The notes under the pieces were generated by a model. The model saw only the letters and a list, made by a program, of their open reading frames with translations, did no database searches and was not told where the DNA came from. Made by a program: the position numbers and the translations under genes. Of a DNA stretch of 49,119 nt, positions 42,516 to 49,119 are shown one piece after another. Every line of letters begins with the position of its first letter. Position 1 is the first letter of the stretch. This stretch comes from Acidiphilium iwatense. GTDB taxonomy: Bacteria; Pseudomonadota; Alphaproteobacteria; Acetobacterales; Acetobacteraceae. The DNA lies in assembly GCF_021556475.1 (NCBI RefSeq), contig NZ_JAKGBZ010000026.1, forward strand, positions 1 to 49,119, given 5' to 3'.

Positions 42516-44006
42516 ATGCTGCGCGAGGCCGTTTTGTCCGGCCGCTATTTCGGCGACCGGCATCAGGCGGCGGCCGGTGATCTCGCGCGATTTCTCACCG
42601 CCTCGGCCCCGGCGGCGCTGTCGCTCTGGCTCGGCGCCGATACCGCCGGCATCCTGCGCGATCCCGACCGGTTCGGCGCGATCCTCGACCACGACATCGC
42701 GACGATCGACGCGATGCTGAACCGCCAGATCGACGCGATCCTGCACCATCCGCGCCTCACCCGGCTCGAAGGAAGCTGGCGCGGCCTCGACTGGCTCGCA
42801 TCGCGGATCGAGGTGAACGGGCGCGTCCGGCTGCGCGTTCTGCACGCGTCCTGGCCGGAGCTTTGCCGCGACCTCGAACGCGCGCCGGAATTCGACCAGA
42901 GCAACCTGTTTCGCCGGATCTACGAGGATGAGTTCGGCAGCCCAGGCGGCGAGCCCTATGGGCTGATGGTGATGGATTACGATATCCGCCACCGTCCCGG
43001 CCCTGGTGCCGCGACCGACGATGTCGCCGCCCTCGCCGCCTTGTCGGCGGTCGCCGCCGCCGCGTTCTCGCCCATGGTGTTCGGCGCGGCACCCGCGCTG
43101 TTAGGGGTGGACCGGATCGACGAGCTGTCCGGCGTGCTCAACCCGGCGGCGATTTTCGCCGGGCCCGACTATCAGCGGTTCCGCAATCTCGGCAACCGGG
43201 AGGATATGCGCTTCGTCGGCATCGCCCTGCCGCGCCTGCGCGCCCGCCCGCTCTGGGATGAGGCGCCGGCGGCGCAGCGCGGCTTTCGCTATGCCGAGCA
43301 GGTGGACACGGGCGACGACATCGTCTGGTTCGCCGCCGGCTACGCCATCGCCTTCGCCGTCGCCCGCGCGATGACGACCTATGAGTGGCCGGCCGACATG
43401 CGCGGCTACATCCAGGACTGGCCGGGCAGCGGCCTGATCGAGGCCGGCACCGCGCCGCATTTCTCGCCCGATCCGCCGGAAGGGCTCGATCGGTTCGAGA
43501 CCGAGCTTGCCTTGACCGACGCGCAGGAGCGCGCCCTGGTCGATGCCGGGCTGATGGCGCTGTCATCCCTCGGCTTCGGCGGCCAGACCGTGCTGGGCGC
43601 CGCGCGCAGCCTGCAAACCCCGCGCCGCTATGCCGGTCCGCGCGGCGAGGCCGCCGAGGCGAATGCGCGCCTCTCCGCGCAGTTCAACACCATCGTCTGC
43701 GTCGCCCGCTTCGCCCATTTCATCAAGGTGATGGGCCGGGACATGACCGGCGCGTTCCGCACCGCCGCCGAGATCGAGCGCGAATTGTCCGCCTGGCTGC
43801 GCCGCTACACCAATGCCAATCGCGATGCCGGGGCGGAAACCAGGGCGCGCTACCCGCTGCTCGACGCGTCGGTCCAGGTGCGCGAACTGCCGGCGAAACC
43901 CGGCTCGTTCGGCTGCACCATCCTGTTGCAGCCGCACTATCAGCTCGACGACATCGCCGCCTCGTTCCGGCTGGTCACCGAACTGTCTGCTCCGGGCGTT
44001 GGGTAA
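42516..44006 (+). CDS. TssC-like second sheath subunit (ImpD type)
   Basis: A 496-residue paralogue of TssC. Alignment by eye with the upstream gene is clear: [41 protein letters not shown] and FAHFIKVMGRDMTGAF, while the remainder has diverged and the first part is shorter. Imp-type loci in rhizobia carry a second DUF877 gene, impD, next to impC. It might be an assembly or capping variant of the sheath; the role is unsettled. The ATG at 42516 lacks a good ribosome binding site, and a palindromic element precedes it, so expression may be low relative to tssC. Confidence 0.85.
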   Translation: MLREAVLSGRYFGDRHQAAAGDLARFLTASAPAALSLWLGADTAGILRDPDRFGAILDHDIATIDAMLNRQIDAILHHPRLTRLEGSWRGLDWLASRIEVNGRVRLRVLHASWPELCRDLERAPEFDQSNLFRRIYEDEFGSPGGEPYGLMVMDYDIRHRPGPGAATDDVAALAALSAVAAAAFSPMVFGAAPALLGVDRIDELSGVLNPAAIFAGPDYQRFRNLGNREDMRFVGIALPRLRARPLWDEAPAAQRGFRYAEQVDTGDDIVWFAAGYAIAFAVARAMTTYEWPADMRGYIQDWPGSGLIEAGTAPHFSPDPPEGLDRFETELALTDAQERALVDAGLMALSSLGFGGQTVLGAARSLQTPRRYAGPRGEAAEANARLSAQFNTIVCVARFAHFIKVMGRDMTGAFRTAAEIERELSAWLRRYTNANRDAGAETRARYPLLDASVQVRELPAKPGSFGCTILLQPHYQLDDIAASFRLVTELSAPGVG

Positions 44007-44071
44007 GACGCGTTCGTTGATTTGTTCAATATTTTTGAACGAGACGAGTCCGAAATGGTATTCCAAGATTG

Positions 44072-44377
44072 TTATTGTTCTTTAGTTTTTTCTAATTTTT
44101 CTAAACGAAGTTCTAATTGATGTAGTTTTTCAGAAATTTTTGATTTGTTTTGGGCTGTAATATCATTTTTAATTAATACATAAGCGCCGCTCCACAGGAT
44201 TATTGTAAAATTGATTGAGTAGGCCAAATAGTTAAACACAGCACCACGAACAATTATTGAGCGGAATGTCACAAAAAAGAATGACAACGTTGAAAATGCA
44301 AATATGATGGATTCAACGCCCCCTGAATCAATAAATTTGATAATAGCGTTACCATTTGGCCAATGGATTTTTCTCAT
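44072..44377 (-). CDS. AT-rich orphan membrane protein, 101 residues
   Basis: I do not recognise it. The protein has two likely membrane helices (about 22-41 IIFAFSTLSFFFVTFRSIIV and 50-68 LAYSINFTIILWSGAYVLI) and a charged C-terminal coiled coil of Lys/Glu/Leu (residues 75-101). The start at 44377 (MRKIHWPNG) leaves out an upstream extension derived from a GC-rich repeat. Its base composition contrasts sharply with tssC and tssA on either side. It lies on the minus strand between impD and tssA. A membrane immunity protein for a toxin that acts on membranes or peptidoglycan is one possibility, but no toxin sits beside it. Confidence 0.6.
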   Translation of the reverse strand: MRKIHWPNGNAIIKFIDSGGVESIIFAFSTLSFFFVTFRSIIVRGAVFNYLAYSINFTIILWSGAYVLIKNDITAQNKSKISEKLHQLELRLEKLEKTKEQ

Positions 44378-44411
44378 GACAAATGCTCTCCTTCCGCCGT
44401 TTCCCCGCGTT

Positions 44412-44484
44412 GCGTCATCGCGAGCTGAAAGCGAAGCGGTCCATTCCGGGGTTGGCAAGATAAATTGCTTCGCCTCCGGCTCGC
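44412..44484. repeat. Palindromic interspersed repeat (GCGTCATCGCGA-type), right copy
   Basis: It opens GCGTCATCGCGAGC and folds with GCGAGC (44420-44425) and GCGAAGC (44431-44437) facing GCTTCGC (44467-44473) and GCTCGC (44479-44484). It resembles the left copy at 32182-32250. It lies just upstream of the AT-rich orphan gene, in the 175-base gap to tssA, which holds nothing else. Confidence 0.5.
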
Positions 44485-44552
44485 AATACTTCCAACTCGC
44501 GACAGCCGATCAGTGAGAGCGAGTTTCGATCTAATAAAATCCTAAATTTTCC

Positions 44553-45638
44553 TCACTGCCCCGGCTTAATCCCGAGCGCCGTCAGCATCGCCTGCCGGGT
44601 CGCCGGATCGGCCAGGATATCCTCGATCAGTTCCGGCCAGGATAGCCGCGCGCGGCGCACCGCCTCGTCGATGGTGAGCGGGATCGGCGATTGCGGCTCG
44701 GTGCGGCGGAAAAATTCGGCGATTTCGCTAAGCTGGCGCAGCGCGTCCTCGCGCGAGCGCACCGGGCCGCGCGCCTGCGGCACACCGCCGGCCTGATCGG
44801 GCATTGCCATCGTTTCAGCCTCGGCTTCCGTGGGCGCCGCCGCTTCGGGCACGACCGCCGGCGCGTAACGCCGGGCGATCGCGGCAATCTGGTCGAGCAA
44901 TTCGCTCACCCGCCCGGTCGGCGGCGAATCCGCGCCGGCCACCTCGTCGAGCGCCGCAGCCATGGCGCGCCATGCGGTCGCCGCATCCTGCGCCGCGCGC
45001 GCGAGGCCGGCGAAATGCGCCGCACCGGCGGCGCGCGCCGCAACCTCCAGCTTGGCGAATTCGGGAACGCCCGCGGCAATTCGCGCGGCCTTGCGCTTCT
45101 CGTCGCCGAGCCCCGCGGTTTCCTCCGCCTGCTGGAACTGGAACAGCGCCACCGGCGTCCCGTCGGGCATCGCGAACAGCGGCAGCTTGCGCAAGGGCTG
45201 CATCAGCGTGCCGTCGCCGCCCACCCCGTTCAGCCCGGCGACCGGGGCAAGCCGCGTCTCCATCCCGTCCTCGTCGGGCAGCGGATGCAAACCGTCCCAG
45301 AAGCCTCTCGCCAGCCCTTCGATGAGCCGCGCGCCCTGCGCGAGACCGCCAAGCCCCTCCTCGCGCAGCAGCGCCTCGGTCAGCCACGCCGCGACCTCGA
45401 GATCGCGGGTTTTCCCGAGCACCGATTGTGAAACTTGCAGGACAGTGCGCCAATGCTGCGCGGCATCCGGCTCCAGCGACGGATCGGCGTCCGCCGCACG
45501 TTCGGCGGCCCGCGCGTCAGAGCGCGCGTCGCGCAGCCGGTAGTAAAGCGACTGAGGCGCGTAATCCGCGCGCAGATCGGCGCCGCAGGGCGCATCGCCC
45601 TCGATCGGTTCTAACAAAACGGTAAGGTCGAGCGCCAT
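44553..45638 (-). CDS. tssA: T6SS protein TssA (ImpA family)
   Basis: A 361-residue T6SS component, with the ImpA N-terminal domain shown by LLEPIEGDAPCGADLRADYA near residue 8 and the conserved EVAAWLTEALLREEGLGGLAQGARL and FWDGLHPLPDEDG. The C-terminal part includes PQARGPVRSREDALRQL and a helix rich in Pro and Ile (RTEPQSPIPLTIDEAV), as in the shorter TssA variants. TssA primes sheath and tube polymerisation. I start at 45638 (MALDLTVLL) rather than the frame further upstream. It is divergent from tssH. Confidence 0.92.
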   Translation of the reverse strand: MALDLTVLLEPIEGDAPCGADLRADYAPQSLYYRLRDARSDARAAERAADADPSLEPDAAQHWRTVLQVSQSVLGKTRDLEVAAWLTEALLREEGLGGLAQGARLIEGLARGFWDGLHPLPDEDGMETRLAPVAGLNGVGGDGTLMQPLRKLPLFAMPDGTPVALFQFQQAEETAGLGDEKRKAARIAAGVPEFAKLEVAARAAGAAHFAGLARAAQDAATAWRAMAAALDEVAGADSPPTGRVSELLDQIAAIARRYAPAVVPEAAAPTEAEAETMAMPDQAGGVPQARGPVRSREDALRQLSEIAEFFRRTEPQSPIPLTIDEAVRRARLSWPELIEDILADPATRQAMLTALGIKPGQ

Positions 45639-45711
45639 GCCCACGCGTCTCCAAGGTAACACAGGTCATACGAAAGCGAAGTTTTCCGATCCGATCTGGA
45701 CAAGCAGACCA

Positions 45712-45741
45712 TTAACACATAACATCGAACGTGACTATTCT
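45712..45741 (+). promoter_or_regulatory. Predicted promoter of tssH-hcp
   Basis: TTAACA (45712-45717) and TATTCT (45736-45741) are 18 bases apart in the 157-base gap between divergent tssA and tssH, 54 bases before the tssH ATG. Each hexamer has about two mismatches. From sequence only. Confidence 0.3.
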
Positions 45742-45795
45742 TGCGCCGGAACGACGCGGGATGGTTTCGGTCTGCAAAAATTCGAGAGGGAGGTC

Positions 45796-48435
45796 ATGGC
45801 GGCGATTGATCTGAAATCGTTGATCGCACGGCTGGATGATCATTGCCGTCGCAGCCTGGAGGCCGCTGCGGGGCTTACCCTGTCGCGCAGCCATTACAAT
45901 GTCGAGATCGAGCACTGGCTGCTCAAGCTCGCCGACGGCACCGACACCGACATTCCGCTCATCCTGCGCCATTACGAGATCGATCACGGACGCTTCCTGA
46001 TCGATCTCAACCGCGGGCTCGACCGGATGAAAACCGGCAATGCCCGCGCCCCCGCTTTGTCGCCCGACATCGTCGATCTCGCGAAACAGGGCTGGCTGCT
46101 CGCCTCCATCGAGCACGGGCTGTCGCGCACCCGCTCCGGCCATCTGCTCTGGGCGCTGCTGGCCGATGAAGGGCTGGCCCGCCGCGCCCGCGACGCATCG
46201 GGCCAGTTGCTGAAAATCCAGCCCGACGCGCTGAAACGCGATTTCGCCGCGATTACCGGCAATTCCGCCGAGGCGCAGAGCGCGACCCTCGCGGCGGACG
46301 GCGCGCCCGCCGCTGGCGGCGAGGACGGCGCGGCGCGCCCCGGCGGTTCGGCGGCGCTCGACCAGTTCACCGACGATCTGACCGCCCGCGCGCGCGTCGG
46401 CAAGATCGACCCGATCCTCGGCCGCGACTTCGAAATCCGCCAGGCGATCGACATCCTCACGCGCAGGCGCCAGAACAATCCGATCTTCACCGGCGAGGCC
46501 GGGGTGGGCAAGACCGCCGTGGTCGAAGGCTTGGCGCTGAAGATCGCCGAGGGCGACGTGCCGGAGGCGCTGAAGCCCGTCACCATCCGCACGCTCGACA
46601 TGACGCTGCTCCAGGCCGGCGCGGGGGTGAAGGGCGAATTCGAGAACCGGCTGAAATCGGTGATCGACGAGGTGAAAGCCTCGCCCAAGCCGATCGTCCT
46701 GTTCATCGACGAGGCACATACGCTGATCGGCGCCGGCGGAGCGGCCGGCCAGAACGACGCCGCCAATATCCTGAAACCCGCCCTCGCGCGCGGCGAATTG
46801 CGCACCATCGCGGCGACGACCTGGGCCGAATACAAGAAATATTTCGAGCGCGACGCGGCACTCACCCGCCGCTTTCAGGTGGTGAAGGTCGAGGAGCCGG
46901 CCGAACCGATGGCGACCGCGATGATCCGCGGCCTGGTCGGCACTTTGGAAAAACACCACAAAGTGCGCATTCTCGACGAAGCGGTCAGCGAGGCGGTGCG
47001 GCTTTCCGCACGCTACATCCCGTCGCGCCAGTTACCGGACAAGGCGATTTCCCTGATCGACACCGCCTGCGCGCGCGTGGCGATGAGCCAGGTGACCGAG
47101 CCCGCGCCGATCGAGGATCGCCGGCGCCGCATTGCCCTGATCGACACCGAAACCGGCATTCTCGACCGCGAGATGGCGAGCGGCGGCGACCACGCGGCGC
47201 GGCGCGGCGAACTCGCCGAGGAACGCGCGAAACTGACCGACGAACTCGCCGCGCTCACCGCGCGCTTTGCCGAGGAAAAGACCCTCGCGGCCAAGATAGC
47301 CGAATTGCGCGGCAAGCTCGAAACCCCTGATTCCGCCGAGGACAAGGACGCACTGCGCGCCGAACTTGCCGAGCGAACCGCCGCGCTGAAGGCCCTGCAG
47401 GGCGAGGAACCGCTGATCTTTCCGGTGGTCGACGGCCAGGCGGTCGCGGAAATCGTCGAAAGTTGGACCGGGATTCCGGCGGGACGAATGCAGTCCGATG
47501 AGATCAACACGGTGCTCAACCTGCGCGCGGCGATGGAGCGCCGCATCGTCGGCCAGCCGCACGCGCTGGAAGCCGTCGCCCAGGCGATCCGCACCTCGCG
47601 CGCCCGCCTGACCGATCCGCGCAAGCCGATCGGCGTGTTCCTGATGGTCGGGACCTCGGGCACCGGCAAGACCGAAACCGCGCTGACCCTCGCTGACCTG
47701 CTCTATGGCGGCGAGCAGAACGTCACCACGATCAACATGACCGAGTTCAAGGAGGAGCATAAGGTTTCGCTCCTGATGGGCAGCCCGCCCGGCTATGTCG
47801 GCTATGGCGAGGGCGGCGTGCTGACCGAGGCGGTGCGGCGGCGGCCCTATTCGGTCATTCTGCTCGACGAGATGGAAAAGGCGCATCCCGGCGTGCAGGA
47901 CGTGTTCTTCCAGGTGTTCGACAAGGGCAACATGAAGGACGGCGAAGGGCGCGACATCGACTTCAAGAACACCGTCATCATCATGACCTCCAACGCCGGC
48001 ACCGAGTTGATCGACAAGCTGTTCGCCGATCCCGAAACCGCGCCCGACGCGGCGGGGCTGGCCGAGGCGCTGCGCCCGGAGCTGATGAAATATTTCAAGC
48101 CGGCCTTTCTCGGCCGGGTGACGCTCGTGCCGTATTTCCCGCTATCGGACGCGGTGATCCGCCAGATCGTCGGGCTGCAGCTCAACCGGATCGCGCGCCG
48201 GGTGCGCGAATCCTACAAGGCGAGCTTCGATTACGTTCCCGAACTGGTCGAGACCATCGCGGCGCGCTGCAAGGAAAGCTCGTCCGGCGCGCGCAACGTG
48301 GAAAACATCCTCTCGCGCAGCCTGCTGCCGGAGCTGTCGGCGGAGGTGCTGGCCCGGTTGGCGGAGGGCGAGACGATTTCCCGCGTGACTGTCGGCATCG
48401 ATCCGCAGGGATCGTTCCGTTACGAGCTTGGCTAG
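45796..48435 (+). CDS. tssH: T6SS AAA+ ATPase TssH (ClpV)
   Basis: An 879-residue Clp/Hsp100 ATPase that extracts contracted TssC and recycles the sheath. The N-domain (about 1-150) begins with LIARLDDHCRRSLEAAAGL. The first ATPase has GEAGVGKT (233-240) and VLFIDEAHT (301-309); a middle coiled coil spans about 440-540; the second ATPase has GTSGTGKT (619-626) and the VILLDEMEKAHP region, with TSNAG sensor. All Walker residues are intact. A GGGAGG ribosome binding site precedes the ATG at 45796; longer open sequence lies upstream without similarity. hcp follows at 29 bases. Confidence 0.95.
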   Translation: MAAIDLKSLIARLDDHCRRSLEAAAGLTLSRSHYNVEIEHWLLKLADGTDTDIPLILRHYEIDHGRFLIDLNRGLDRMKTGNARAPALSPDIVDLAKQGWLLASIEHGLSRTRSGHLLWALLADEGLARRARDASGQLLKIQPDALKRDFAAITGNSAEAQSATLAADGAPAAGGEDGAARPGGSAALDQFTDDLTARARVGKIDPILGRDFEIRQAIDILTRRRQNNPIFTGEAGVGKTAVVEGLALKIAEGDVPEALKPVTIRTLDMTLLQAGAGVKGEFENRLKSVIDEVKASPKPIVLFIDEAHTLIGAGGAAGQNDAANILKPALARGELRTIAATTWAEYKKYFERDAALTRRFQVVKVEEPAEPMATAMIRGLVGTLEKHHKVRILDEAVSEAVRLSARYIPSRQLPDKAISLIDTACARVAMSQVTEPAPIEDRRRRIALIDTETGILDREMASGGDHAARRGELAEERAKLTDELAALTARFAEEKTLAAKIAELRGKLETPDSAEDKDALRAELAERTAALKALQGEEPLIFPVVDGQAVAEIVESWTGIPAGRMQSDEINTVLNLRAAMERRIVGQPHALEAVAQAIRTSRARLTDPRKPIGVFLMVGTSGTGKTETALTLADLLYGGEQNVTTINMTEFKEEHKVSLLMGSPPGYVGYGEGGVLTEAVRRRPYSVILLDEMEKAHPGVQDVFFQVFDKGNMKDGEGRDIDFKNTVIIMTSNAGTELIDKLFADPETAPDAAGLAEALRPELMKYFKPAFLGRVTLVPYFPLSDAVIRQIVGLQLNRIARRVRESYKASFDYVPELVETIAARCKESSSGARNVENILSRSLLPELSAEVLARLAEGETISRVTVGIDPQGSFRYELG

Positions 48436-48464
48436 GCTTTTCACAACCCAGCAGGAGAGAGACT

Positions 48465-48947
48465 ATGGCTATCTATATGAAATACGCATCGATCGACGGC
48501 GATGTGACCACCGAGGGATATTCGAAATATATCGAGCTGAACAGCGTGCAATGGGGTGTCGGCCGTGGTGTCGCGATGCAGTCGGGCAGCGGCGAAGGCC
48601 GCGAATCCAGCCTGCCGAGTCTGTCCGAAGTGACCGTCACCAAGGATTATGACGTTTCGAGCCCCGACCTCCTGAAGGAAGGGCTGAGCGGCGGTGCGAA
48701 GGATGTCGATATCGTCTTCACCCGTACCAACAAATCTGGCTCCGGCGTCGATAAATATCTCGAAGTGAAACTGAAGGACGTCATCATGTCGGGCCTGAGC
48801 ATGAGCTCGGGCGGTGATAAGCCGAGCGAATCCCTCTCGCTCAACTATTCGTCGATCAGCTTCGTCAGCATCCCGATGAAGGACGACGGCACGCAAGGCA
48901 CCCAGAGCGTGGTGAACTTCGACCTCAAGACGATGAAAATGAGCTGA
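48465..48947 (+). CDS. hcp: T6SS tube protein Hcp (TssD)
   Basis: A 160-residue secreted tube protein (TssD/Hcp1 family). It begins MAIYMKYASIDGDVTTEGYSK with IELNSVQWGVGRGV, and the middle contains LPSLSEVTVTKDYDVSSP, the pattern of the double beta-barrel hexamer subunit. It is preceded by an extended strong ribosome binding site (AGGAGAGAG), consistent with the very high expression of Hcp, and followed by a clean terminator. It lies downstream of tssH in the same unit and may also have its own promoter, not identified. Confidence 0.96.
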   Translation: MAIYMKYASIDGDVTTEGYSKYIELNSVQWGVGRGVAMQSGSGEGRESSLPSLSEVTVTKDYDVSSPDLLKEGLSGGAKDVDIVFTRTNKSGSGVDKYLEVKLKDVIMSGLSMSSGGDKPSESLSLNYSSISFVSIPMKDDGTQGTQSVVNFDLKTMKMS

Positions 48948-48958
48948 TTTTGCTCCAA

Positions 48959-48984
48959 CCCGGCGCGCAAGCGCCGGGCTTTCT
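48959..48984 (+). terminator. Rho-independent terminator after hcp
   Basis: CCCGGCGC (48959-48966), loop GCAA, and GCGCCGGG (48971-48978) form a perfect 8-base GC stem followed by CTTTCT. It sits 12 bases after the hcp stop and would end the tssH-hcp transcript. Confidence 0.85.
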
Positions 48985-49115
48985 CCCGTCAAAGATTAGA
49001 TGCCGTAATGGGCCTGTGGCCGAGCTATAGGCGGCGTGGTGGCTGTCCCCCAGAGTGATGGTGTGTTGAACGGGGGTCCGAATGGGTCGGCCCCAAGCAT
49101 CATCGAGGAACAGCC

Positions 49116-49119
49116 ATGG
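49116..49119 (+). CDS. Start of a gene cut by the right edge
   Basis: ATG at 49116-49118 is preceded by GAGGAA (49105-49110), a very good ribosome binding site. Only four bases remain, so the product cannot be named. The 130 bases between the hcp terminator and this start hold a GC-rich fold (GGGGGTCC with GGCCCC) but no other gene. The next gene may be another T6SS part or a transposase; nothing decides between them. Confidence 0.4.

Overview
The window is a GC-rich bacterial chromosome segment with compact operons and many ATGA or TGATG overlaps. Its gene content fits an alphaproteobacterium, probably Rhodospirillales/Acetobacteraceae: a PuuD-type membrane urate oxidase, an FAD/GMC gluconate-type dehydrogenase with a small Tat-exported subunit and a cytochrome c, and an Imp-type T6SS with TagJ. 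The taxonomic call is an inference from gene content, since no rRNA is present.

Layout. 1-2.5 kb: an EamA-type permease, a small unknown gene and a LysR regulator preceded by a T-N11-A dyad. 2.5-10.1 kb: a two-component system (kinase and regulator, minus strand) divergent from a three-gene tripartite RND efflux operon (outer membrane lipoprotein, adaptor, permease). 10.2-20.0 kb: a purine catabolic operon, xdhABC, HIU hydrolase, PuuD urate oxidase, OHCU decarboxylase, an NCS1 permease and guanine deaminase. Together these take guanine, hypoxanthine or xanthine to urate and then allantoin. 20.0-25.8 kb: small metabolic genes with their regulators (PanE-like reductase and thioesterase opposite an HxlR regulator; nitronate monooxygenase; an isonitrile-hydratase-like DJ-1 protein opposite a GlxA-type regulator; a second LysR). 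25.9-26.7 kb: a decayed stretch with a multiply frameshifted glutathione S-transferase and a broken PNPOx-like gene. 26.7-30.1 kb: a periplasmic dehydrogenase operon (gamma, GMC flavoprotein, di-haem cytochrome c). 30.3-32.1 kb: a KefB-type antiporter.

32.2-49.1 kb is the accessory part. It holds a remnant of vapD abutting a palindromic repeat, then a type VI secretion locus arranged as four transcription units: minus tagJ-tssE-tssF-tssG-methyltransferase-TNT toxin-immunity; plus tssB-tssC-second tssC; minus tssA; plus tssH(clpV)-hcp. The membrane complex (tssJKLM), vgrG and PAAR are not in the window and must lie elsewhere or to the right. The most interesting system is the end of the tssG operon: a SAM methyltransferase, a 480-residue effector with a C-terminal TNT (NAD+ glycohydrolase) domain, and an overlapping AT-rich 87-residue gene that is its likely immunity protein. 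A second AT-rich orphan membrane gene and two copies of a palindromic repeat (one next to each AT-rich patch) suggest that these patches were acquired recently.

No rRNA, tRNA, CRISPR array or complete insertion sequence was recognised by eye. The right edge carries a strong ribosome binding site and start codon of a gene cut off by the window.
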